Source: Ascochyta rabiei (lineage: Eukaryota > Ascomycota > Dothideomycetes > Pleosporales > Didymellaceae). Taken from it: a DNA stretch of 64,000 bases. The notes under the pieces are model-generated. The model searched no databases and had not been told where the DNA came from. It saw only the letters and a list, made by a program, of their open reading frames with translations. Positions 49,621 through 58,677 of this stretch are shown in pieces. Position numbers and translations under genes: made by a program. The stretch's first letter is position 1; every line of letters begins with the position of its first letter. Location of the stretch: NCBI RefSeq assembly GCF_004011695.2, contig NC_082405.1, positions 3,310,211 through 3,374,210 on the forward strand, read 5' to 3'.

Positions 49621-50835
49621 AAATAAAATAAAATATTAGAGTTAGGTTCGGGCTGGTACGCAAGTCAGAGTAGGGTTAGGGTTGCCGGTGTTTGGGGCAA
49701 GCAGACAGAGGAACAGAGGCCCGTAGAAAGACACGCAACAGGTAGAGAACAGCCGCAATCCGTAAAAAGACCCGTAATATAAGCGTAAGAGAGAGAAGAG
49801 GGGTAGGCAGAGGGTCCGTGGGAATGCACAATAAGCGCAGCGGTTAAGAAAGGAGAAGAGGTAGGCGACACAGCTGTGATGAGGTATCATTGAGAGGTTA
49901 ACATAGCAAAGCAGTAGAGAGGTAAGCCGTGATAATGTGTTACAAGGACGCCGAGCGCAGTGGTCGGCAATAGCACAGAAGAAGAAGAGGCCCCTGTAAC
50001 CCGTGCGTTAGTGATGCGTAACAGGGGTGTAGCAGATACCCGTCCGAGAGTGCAGCAAGCGTCAAGGGAAGCGTGGTTAAGACCGTTAGAGAAAGGCGAA
50101 AGGGTGGAGAGGGGGGGAAGGCGGGCAGTTAAGGAGCATGACCTGTGACTAGTAAGAGACAACAGCAAACAGCCCGTAAAAGGCCCCGTAACCCGCAAGA
50201 AGGTTAACAGAGCAAGCAGATCAGTTGTCAAAAGCAGAAGAGCACAGCATTAAACCGTGGAAATGATTGAGACAGCGTTTAGGGGAGAAGAACCGATAGG
50301 GGGCCCGTAAGGCGTCACAAGAGAGTAAGCGTAACAAAGACGTCAGATAAGTGAAGTTGGGTTCGGGACCAGACACAGGTCGAGGTTAGGGTTAGGGTTA
50401 CCCGTATTTGCAGGCCGGCAACCAGTAGAGGGTATGACGGAAACCTGTCTGAGAGTGCACAGGGCATATTGAGCGGTAGAGAGACGCGCCCGTAAACCGA
50501 AAAGGCCGTGACGCGCAAGAGAGGGGTGGGCGGAGGGCCCGTGGATGTGCCCCCGAACCCGTAGAAAGACAGGTAACAGGCAGGAAACAGCCGCAACCCG
50601 AGAACAGACCCGTAATTTGAGCGTAAGAGAGAGAAGGGGTAGGCAGTAGGCAGTAGGCGCGTCAGGTGTTACAGAGAAGCCGAACGCAGCAGTTAAAGAG
50701 AGAGAAGTAAGCGCACAAAAGACGTGTTAGAGTATCAGGACGGAGAGGATGAACGGGTAGATAGTAGGGTAGAATAGATAACAGCACGTAAGAAAATGCG
50801 GAGGCGTTATACAGTTTCCATTAGACCGTTAGCCG
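49621..50835. repeat. TAS with interstitial TTAGGG and long repeat R, copy 2
   Basis: TAGGGTTAGGGTTGCC at 49671-49686 in the usual module. From about 49826 the sequence is homologous to 35885-36925, including GGTTAGGGTTAGGGTTACCC at 50384-50403 and the AGCACGTAAGAAAATGCGG end near 50782-50800. No gene. Confidence 0.85.
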
Positions 50836-51552
50836 TTAGGGCAATTCGTAACAAAGAATTAGAAAGAGAAGAGAAATAAAAAAATTAAAAGTAGTGTAAA
50901 GATTGTTTAGTGGTGTAAAGAGGAGGCGGAGGCGGAGGCGGAAAAGATCAATAGGAGAAGGGTTGTAGTAAAGGGGAAGAAGTTTAGTAGTAAAGAAGGA
51001 ATAAAGAAAAAAGAAATAAAAATAAAAATAAAAAAAGAAAGTAGTTAAGAAACAAGAGAGAAGAAAAAGAATTAGTCGAGGAGAAAGTGACAGTAACAGT
51101 TAGGGTTTTAGTGTGAGAAGAGAGTTTGAGTCTGGAAAAAAAGGTCAGAAGAGTAAAATTTAAAGTTTTAAGAGAAGAAGTGAAAGAAAGAGTAGTAGTT
51201 TAAAGGAAGATTGTTGAAAAGTAGAGAAGATTAGGAGTAGTAGAATAAGGAAAGGAAAGGATAAAAGAAGTAGAAAGGATAAAAGAAGTAGAAAGGATAA
51301 AAGAAGTAGAAAGGATAAAAGAAGTAGAAAGGATAAAAGAAGAAGAAAGGATAGAGAGAAGTAGTGAGGATTAGAGAATAGATGTTAAGAGTAGAAGAGT
51401 AGAGGGAAGAAAAAGATAAGAGAAGAAGAAGTAGGAGCGAGTAGGGTAAAGAGAAGAATAAAGTAAGGAAAATAGCAGAGTAAGGAAGAAGAAGAGGGTA
51501 AGTGTAAGGGTTAGGGTTTTAGAGTAAGAAGAGGGTTAGGGTTTTAGGGTTA
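50836..51552. repeat. Internal purine-rich block, homologous to the telomere-adjacent tract
   Basis: A/G-rich and very C-poor on the plus strand. 51090-51552 aligns with about 61700-62125 in the terminal C-free tract. It contains five 18-bp units AAAGGATAAAAGAAGTAG at about 51256-51345 and three TTAGGGTTTTAG motifs (51110, 51508, 51529). It looks like the former end-proximal block of an older chromosome end. Confidence 0.85.
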
Positions 51553-51880
51553 GAAGAGAGTCTCCCAGTGATTATACGAACAAAGACAGTGTATTTGTTC
51601 GCTTTGCCTATGTAAATTTTAGCGTGAGCACAGACACTCGACTGTATTTGTTCGCTTTTTCAGCGTGAATTTGTTCGCTGTTCCTGAAGTCAAATATTGC
51701 TGCAACGATTGCGGAACGTGTACAAAGTGCGTCCCAATTGTATGTTGAATTTCTAGAAGAATCGAGCATACGGTACGTAAGTGGAATATAGTAGATGTTT
51801 CAATATTAATGTTCGCGATGTTGTAGGGCAGTATCGATAAGGTATGTAGCACAATGTTCAGAGTTAAGCGCAGGTAACAT
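51553..51880. other. Junction between the two telomeric modules
   Basis: The purine block ends sharply at about 51552. Three ATTTGTTCGCT words (51593, 51645, 51668) and one inverted copy (ACGAACAAA, 51577) lie within 100 bp. The rest is probably the 3' flank of P5. No gene is supported. Confidence 0.5.
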
Positions 51881-53713
51881 CTACTCTACAGGATGGAACA
51901 ATTCAAGCAAAGTTAGCTGACGCAACCGCGGAGCTGGCGTAGGACTCTTCGGCGAAGCATGACTTTGCTCTCTGGTGCTGTCGTCAACGCTGTTGTCAGT
52001 TTCGTCGTCTTCGCTGTCTTGAATCTCTTCCACCTCGTAGATGGTTGCTGGCGCCTCCGCCTCAATGCTCAGCGTTTTCTTCTTGTTGATGGGCCCGCCA
52101 GCAATTCCCTCTGGCCCTAACCAGTTCTCAAGTGCCTTGCTAGCTGCACAAATGTCTGGACACTCCTTCTTAAGTAGCTCAATCCAGACATGCAGCTGGC
52201 CTACACGGAGGGTGCGTTCTATCCAGCAATTCGCAATCTCGTCGTGTGGTATCAGGGTCAGAATGCCCCAGCCTAGCTCCTGACTAATGGAGTACCAGCG
52301 CATGGCTTGGCCTAACCGTCGTCTAAACACCTGCTTGTCCTTCTCAGTGGCGTTGGGACTAACTAACTCTACTAGCGCTGCAACTGCCTCTGTGCGGATC
52401 TGTCCCTTTCCGTATCGATTTCGCGTCCTGTCGTTGCTAGATACAAAGTTGTTATGCCGGATCTGCGCTATCTTGTTGGAGTATGCTTGACCTAGGAGAG
52501 CTGACGCCCATCGAGACTCAATATGGACAGCTGCTAGCTCTGCTTCGTAACGTGTGCACATGTTCCAGGCAAAGCAGAAATCCCTGTCAGCATCGTTGCG
52601 CACACTCAGCAGCTGCAAGCGCTTAGCTCCCGCACCGGTCCTGCTCTGGCTGCCAGCGAGCTCGCCGCCACCTCTGAAGGGTGAGCCACGTTCTCGCCAA
52701 GCCTGCAGGAACTGGGCAGCGTGGTACCGAGAGGACTGGTTTCCAAGCACGCGCGCTTTCTCTAGAAGGGTGCAGGCCGTGAGGTAGGGAGTTTGGGTGG
52801 AGCTGTAGAAGTCCGTGTCATCAGAGACCGGCTGCTTAATAATCCAGGCGACGACGGACTCGTCCTTTTGCACAATAGAGGTGTAGGCAGCCTGCTCTGG
52901 AAGAGGAGCCTTGTCGCCAGGTGCTACCAGACCAAGGGCAAGCCGCTTCTTCGCACGCGAAGTGGCGAGTGTCCTGCTGCGTTTTTGCTCCGCACGGCGG
53001 TTGTTGTTGGAGATGGTAGTGATGTGCAGAGGGGAGTCTTTCAGCTGCTCATCCGGTTCGCTAGGCTGTGACAGCTGAGGGCTGGCTGGATGTGTCTCAT
53101 CGGTGGTTGTTCGAGCGCGCTTTGGTGTAGGGGCCGGCGCAGATAGGTGTGGCCGCTTCTTTTGTTGCGGGGGTGGAGCGGAGGCCTGTTGTGAAGGGGA
53201 AGCAAAGGGCTTCTGCGCAGACGGCGGCTCTTCCATCCCGTCCTCCGCAAGCGACTCGGCCGCGCAGACCAGACGATCCCAGATATTGTCAGGCAGGACG
53301 TCGTCGGCGAGCGTCTCGCGCAGAAGCCAGATCGCTGACAAGACGGAGTGGGCAATGAAGACGGGCTTGCAGACGCTGGCATCGTCACGGGTGGGGATCA
53401 GCCATCCTGCGCTGTGCGGACGAGCACCTGGATCACGCTGCGAGCGTGAGATGGTCGCTCGGCAGAAGAAGAGCTTCTCGTAGTCCTCATTCGGCGGCTC
53501 GTACGCGTAGTTGCGAACGAAGTCAGCTTCGCTGGCCAGAGGAAAGCTCCGACGACCGCTATCAAACCGCTCTGCGGCGCTGTCTAATGCTGCCAACCAG
53601 TGCATTATCGACTTGTGTACTGCGAATAAGGTTGCGAGCGGAAGTTCGGACGAAGGTTGTGCGGAAAGGGGGTTGGGTGTTGTTGAGGTTCTGACGCGGT
53701 CACACCGCGGCAC
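51881..53713 (-). CDS. P5: intact divergent partner gene of TLH5, unknown function
   Basis: An uninterrupted minus-strand reading frame of 610 codons from 53713. Homology with P4 and P1 begins only at Met37 (53605, MHWLAALDSAAERFDSG), so 53605 (574 residues) is the more likely start. Parts: N-terminal conserved region (SFPLASE, PNEDYEKLF, HSAGWLIP, CKPVFIAHSVLSAIWLLRETL), a Pro/Ser/Gln-rich linker with KKRP and PKRAR basic clusters that could be a nuclear signal, a second conserved region with RRAEQKRSR, YTSIVQKDE, RWASALLGQAY and GKGQIRTEAVAALVEL, an acidic segment (EEIQDSEDDETD), and C-terminal QLTLLELFHP (from Gln599), which resembles a PCNA-interacting peptide. No signal peptide or membrane segment. 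I do not recognise the family. It is the only member without RIP stops, so it may be the recent or active copy. Confidence 0.85.
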   Translation of the reverse strand: MPRCDRVRTSTTPNPLSAQPSSELPLATLFAVHKSIMHWLAALDSAAERFDSGRRSFPLASEADFVRNYAYEPPNEDYEKLFFCRATISRSQRDPGARPHSAGWLIPTRDDASVCKPVFIAHSVLSAIWLLRETLADDVLPDNIWDRLVCAAESLAEDGMEEPPSAQKPFASPSQQASAPPPQQKKRPHLSAPAPTPKRARTTTDETHPASPQLSQPSEPDEQLKDSPLHITTISNNNRRAEQKRSRTLATSRAKKRLALGLVAPGDKAPLPEQAAYTSIVQKDESVVAWIIKQPVSDDTDFYSSTQTPYLTACTLLEKARVLGNQSSRYHAAQFLQAWRERGSPFRGGGELAGSQSRTGAGAKRLQLLSVRNDADRDFCFAWNMCTRYEAELAAVHIESRWASALLGQAYSNKIAQIRHNNFVSSNDRTRNRYGKGQIRTEAVAALVELVSPNATEKDKQVFRRRLGQAMRWYSISQELGWGILTLIPHDEIANCWIERTLRVGQLHVWIELLKKECPDICAASKALENWLGPEGIAGGPINKKKTLSIEAEAPATIYEVEEIQDSEDDETDNSVDDSTREQSHASPKSPTPAPRLRQLTLLELFHPVE

Positions 53714-53902
53714 TGAAAGTCAGGCCGCGCACGGATGTACCACGACGCCCTCACCAACCAGCGTTAGCGGAGCTGGGAGCGCAATTAAACCAAAAGCAAG
53801 ATTGATACACAGTCTGTCGATTAATATGCTAGGGGATAGCAAACACTAGGCTAACGGACGTGTTGCATAGCGCCCACTTGTGTCCCTTCTGCTCCTTACA
53901 CC
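53714..53902. promoter_or_regulatory. Divergent intergenic region P5/TLH5
   Basis: 189 bp (297 bp if P5 starts at 53605) between head-to-head starts. AAAGTCAGGCCGCGC at 53716-53730 is shared with the P4/TLH4 region (14 of 15). The sequence ATTAATATGC near 53820 is the only AT-rich stretch. Closely spaced divergent starts imply shared control. Confidence 0.55.
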
Positions 53903-56900
53903 ATGGAACTATTTGCGCAGCTGTTTGAACACTGGCCTGAACTTCGAGTCGTAGTTTGTAAACTATGTGCCACCGCTATTCCACCAGCGCAGATCGTTAC
54001 GCACCTCAAAGAGCGCCATCCCAAGGTCACAGTCGCTACGCGCAAGAGCCTGGCGGCAGCTGTACGCGCGCTACCAAACCTTGCGTGGAGTCCAGGAGAC
54101 GTGCGTGTACCAAGGCCGGCTAAGGAGCCCGTCTTTGGTCTGAAAAGCCGAGAAGACGGGCTGGTATGCTTGTCGGAGCGTTGTTGGTATACCTGCATCT
54201 CGCTGCAGGGCATGCAGAAACATTGCAAGGATGAGCATGGCTGGGTGAACGAACAAAAGCGAGGGGAGATATGAGGCAAAAGAGCAAGCACTCGCGCAAC
54301 CAAGTAGGGCGAGACAGCCAATCCTGCCAGCGCTTGTTCAGAGCTGTTGGCTGGCCGGCGTATGTTGCAGTCGAGACGAGCGTTGGAGCTGCGACTCTAG
54401 CAGACATCTCCCAGAGAGTGAAGGCAGATCGCCAGCATCAGCGAGAAGAGCGTGAGGCAGCAGCAGCGCAGGATAAGATTAAAGAGGGCATCCGTTCGCA
54501 GGCTGATCCGTGGCTAGAGCTCACAGAATGGGTCCCGCACCTACAAGGTATCCCAAGGGCGGCACTTCTGCGCGCTAAACAGCTAGCTGGTGGGGAGGTA
54601 GACGCGCGTGGGAAGGAAGAAGTGGCGTTTGACGACACGGGCTTACGCGATGTTTGCAAAGCTATAGAGCGGCTGATACGAAAAGCGTTCGATAGCAGCC
54701 GAGCTGAGGTTGTCGGCAGACTCGCACTGGAGATTATTGAGCGACGTGAGGCGGGCGCAGAATCGAACGAGCGGCCCTTCTACGCTAGGCATCGAGTCGG
54801 TACGATCAAGAAGTACAGCCAGAAGCTGGTGAGCATCCTCTGCTACCTGTGGCGCACATATGACCAGGTCGAGCGGCCGCCATACAAACTTACCAGCACG
54901 CAAGACGCCCTCTTGGTGTCACTCCAGCAAATAGCCCGCTCAGACGACGCTGCGAAGAAAGAGAAACTGGAAGAGCGATGCCTGCGCTTTTGGATCGCCT
55001 TGCTCAACCACAGCCTGACTGGCGACGAGCACGAGAGCGCACTGCTGAGCGGAGTGGCTGTCCTCGGCCTCAAGCCTGATCACCATGGCGGTGGGTGGGT
55101 TCCGGCGCACGAGTTCTCGCCAACGCTGTCTGCTTTGATCACTACCTCGAAAGCGCTCGTAGTGCATCATGCCCGCTGCCAGCGAGATAAAGCGCTTCAG
55201 AAAGACCCTGTACAGCACCTACTGCGTATAAGCTAGTTAAAGACATGTCTGAACGGTTTATGACGCTGTCCGACTTCAAAGGCACACCCAGTCCTATGAA
55301 TCGAATGCTCCGCTTGCGTACGCTAGCTAGAACACAGGCAAAGCGACGTAATACTCCCGGTATCGTGTCGTGGGATGGAGATCGGCTTCTCATTGACAAG
55401 CAGAGCTTTTCGCTAGCCGATCTCCGGTCGATGGTGAAGGGACTCTGCGAGACGGTGCGGTTGCAGCTATTCAAGGACGTCCTACTCTTGGATCTAGACG
55501 AAAGGGGTTGCGTGCGACCCGGGACCACCCGCTTCCAGAGGTGTCCGTGGACAAACTCGTCGATCAGCCAGCCGAGCTGGCTACGGGCTGGAGCTTTCTG
55601 AAGCACCCGACAACCAGCTAGATAGATGGCAAGACTGGCTTCTAGACCGGGTGTTGGACGAGGCTCCGCTAAGGGAGAGATTCATTCGTGGGATAGATAG
55701 CACACAACGGCCGGAACGGACGCTATGGCGCGATGACGCTGTAGCTAGGTACATGAAAGGAGTGCGTCGGTTTAAAGAAGGCCTCTTCACGCTTGTTCAC
55801 ATGTCTGGCGGCGGGCCTGGTCGCGGGACAGAGATTACCTCGATACAGTGCGAGAACAGTGCAGACGGGGTGGGGTATCGGGGGTGTTTGTAGAGGGTGG
55901 CCTGGTATCCTTCACCACTACGTACCACAAGGGGTATAGCTTCAGCAAGCGTGTCAAGACGATCCACCGCTATGTTCCCTGGGAGGTGGGTGAGCTGGTG
56001 GTGTACTTCCTCGGGCTCGGTCGACCGTTCATAGATGATCTCCAGATGCTGCACAATGGCGTTGCCCGCCCTACCGCTTTCATCTGGGAGCCAGAGCCGG
56101 AGGAGCAGTGGGGCGACGAGAGCGATAGCGAAGAGAGCGACGACGGAGACGAGTACGGCGAAGCCGACCGTGAGAAGGCACGATCCGCTAACCCAGACGG
56201 GTACTGGGGCACCGATCGCATACGCCGTGTCCTGCGCGAGCAGACCTTTCAGTACATGAACACCGCTCTCGGCACCCGCGCCTGGCGGCATGCCTACCCA
56301 GCCATCCACCAAGAGCTGGCAAGAGATGGACAAGCACGCGACTGGTTGGAAGTGCTCTACTGGAACAAAGCGCCGGCGAAGAGCAACGCGCAAGCGTTGC
56401 AGTCCGGCCACAGCCTTGAAACAGAGGAGGGCAACTACGGCCGCTCCATGATGGAGTCTCCCTTTCAGACCATGGCCGAGCGGGAGGAGTTCCGGCGGGT
56501 GAGCATGGACTGGCATCGCGTGCTGGAGTTTGCATCCGCCTGGGAGGACGGCCGCATGCACCCCGGTGTTCGCGCGGAGATGGTAGCGCAGCAAGAGAAG
56601 CAGGCGCTCCAGCGCTGGTCGTCGCTCGCGATGGTGGACCTCAAGGCAGAGTTCAGGCGACTCGCTGGACGGCCGGACGCCGAGTATCGTGGCAAGCAAG
56701 AAGAAAGCCTCAAGGCTGTGATGCAGCGACGGCTGCGCGTGCTAGTTGTTATGGCTACCGGCACCGGCAAGAGTATGCTGTTCATGCTGCCCGCGTCCGT
56801 CTCGCCAGGCGGCGTCTCCGTGGTCGTGGCTCCGTTGAATGCCTTGCGAGACGATCTGCAAGATCGCTGCGACCAGCTCGGCATCCCCTGCGCGAAGTGG

Positions 56901-58508
56901 GATGGAAGAAGACCGCCGTACTGGGCTCGTATTGTGCTAGTGACGCCTGAGAGCGCAGTCACAAAGGCGTTCGGCAGGTTCATTGACGAAAAGCGCATGC
57001 TCCATCAGCTAGATCGTATCGTGATAGACGAGTGCCACGTGCTGCTGGAGTCGACACAGGACTGGCGGCCAGACCTCCTCAAGATGGTGGAGATGACGGA
57101 GAAGGGCACACAGGTTGTCTACCTGACTGCAACCTTGCCGCCCACGCTGCAGCCCGCCTTCTTGCACACCGCAGGGCTCGATGCCCAGACCGTAACCATA
57201 TGCCGCGATGAACGCACCACGCGAACGAACATTGCGTACCAGGTGCTAGAGTACACACGTGGCACGCTAGAAAAAGTACTTATTAAGCTCGTGGCTGCGA
57301 AGAGGAGTAGGTACGGACCTAAGGCGCAGATCATCGTCTATTGTCCAACTGTGGACGAGACGAAACGGCTTGCGAAGCTTCTGCAGTGCTCTGCATACTA
57401 CCGTCAGATGGGCTCAGACGAGGAAAAGGCACGCATGGTGCGAAGCTTCACCCTGGGCATAGAGAAGCTTTGTACAGCCACGAACATGCTGGGTCTTAGG
57501 CTCGACGCTGCAGGCGTCCGGGTGGTGATCCACGTTGCCATGTGTCCCCTGCTGCTCCAATATGTGCAAGAGAGCGGCCGGGCGGGACGAACGGGGCTTA
57601 ACAGCGAGTCTATTGTTATGAGAGCGTGCTATGTAACGAAAGAGGGGAGGGTAGAGAAGGCGCTCGGCTACAAGCTGGAGCGACCTGCAAAGGAGTTTAT
57701 GACAGTCGAATCCTGTCGGCGAATCGCGATAGACAAGCACATGGACGGCAGACAGAACAGGCAGCAATGCGAGATAGGAGAGTCGAAGTGTGATCTATGC
57801 GAGCGACACCCCGGTAGTACCAAGCAACAAGCCGTCGAAGAAGAGCAGGAAGAGCCAGAGGAGACGCAGGCCGACACCGCAGCGGTGGCAGCAGAGGAGC
57901 AGCGCAGATGTATAGAGCGAGCTATAGTTGTTAAAGAGCGGAGGGTTGAGATCCAGCAACAGCGAAGGACGGAACAAAAAGTATATGACCTGGAGCGGCT
58001 AGAGCAGCACTTCCAGCGCTGGAGCAATGCGTGCGCCATCTGCATGGCCACTCAGGCTGACCCGGCGCGCCACGACTGAAAGGACTGTTCAAAGGCCAGC
58101 GGAGCGCAGATGACATTAATGGAGTCTAAGGTGAAATCTATGCACCAAGTGAAGTGGGAGAAGTATGCGCAGTGTTTTTACTGCTGGGCGCCCCAAGCCA
58201 TCTGCAACAAGTGGGAGGAAACAAGCATACAGGGTGCGTTTAAGACACAAGGGATGCATGTGCCTTGCCAGTACGATGGAGTGCTCCAGAGAGCAGTAGC
58301 TGCGCTGCTTGCCTGCCAGCCACTGATGTGCACGCCATGGCTGGAGCAGCAGATGCAAGACGCCGCGATTGTGCACGGTAGCGATGAGCTCCGGCTTTAC
58401 AAGTGGCTCGGATTGAAGATCAAGATGGGCCAGAGAGACGCGAGCCAGATGTGTCGTTTCCTATATGCTTGGGAGGAGGGGCATGTGCAGTCGTATTTAG
58501 CAGACTAG
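53903..58508 (+). CDS. TLH5: least-damaged telomere-linked RecQ helicase (recombinase-like domain + RecQ), several frame changes
   Basis: Starts at MELFAQLF. Zinc fingers: VVCKLCATAIPPAQIVTHLKERH and WYTCISLQGMQKHCKDEH. Reading passes through four or five frame changes (near 54270, 55210, 55540, 55622, 55875), then is open from 55848 to a TGA at 58077, after which the same frame continues to 58508. Recombinase-like set: GGGPGRGTEI (Arg 55822), TTYHKG, RAWRHAYPAI (Arg 56286), SGHSLETEEGNYGR with His 56409 and Tyr 56436 nine apart; an acidic insert lies between the Lys and the second Arg. RecQ core: YRGKQEESLKAV, MATGTGKS, VIDECHVL intact, YLTATLPP, altered motif V (LGLRLD), YVQESGRAGR. Zinc subdomain: CRR...C...CDLC. 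C-terminal Cys-rich region: CAIC, CFYCWAPQAIC. Unlike TLH1-TLH4 it has hardly any TAG stops. The changes may be true indels or sequencing errors, since at least one lies in G runs; I saw no convincing introns. Confidence 0.88.
55801..56440 (+). other. Tyrosine-recombinase-like catalytic region within TLH5
   Basis: Spans the candidate Arg (55822, in G-x-P-x-R-x-x-E-I), Lys (about 55929, in YHKG), Arg (56286, in [YW]-R-H), His (56409, in GHS) and Tyr (56436, in YGR). The same order is present in TLH1-TLH4 with H-to-Y spacing of nine in every copy (Arg replaces His in TLH2). The usual box II His three residues before the second Arg is not conserved. Assignment rests on motif order and spacing only. 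Confidence 0.6.
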
Positions 58509-58677
58509 AAAGAATGTGTTTGATATAACCGTAACCCGAAACCTTAGGTCAGGAGAAGTCAGGAGAAACGTGCTGTAGGCTGACTTGCGACTGCACAGTG
58601 ATCACAAGTCAGAAAGTGCAAAACAGCCAAATAGCAACACAGACACTTCAGAGACGTAGAAAGAAACGCCCAGAGAA
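58509..58677. other. 3' flank of TLH5
   Basis: Contains a direct repeat GTCAGGAGAA (58549 and 58559). No poly(A) signal or gene is evident. Confidence 0.4.

Noticed and set aside
53903..55880. Introns as the explanation of TLH5 frame changes
   Set aside because: No convincing GT...branch point...AG sets were found at the change points, and TLH1-TLH4 are co-linear in one frame over the same parts.
55797..56699. 300-codon open frame antisense to TLH5
   Set aside because: It mirrors the conserved recombinase-like and helicase coding strand; GC-rich codons leave antisense frames open. It has no independent motif.
22780..58508. Starship captain (DUF3435) recombinase
   Set aside because: The domain order (OrsD-type fingers, RecQ helicase after the recombinase-like part) and subtelomeric position differ. 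I saw no DUF3435 sequence signature.
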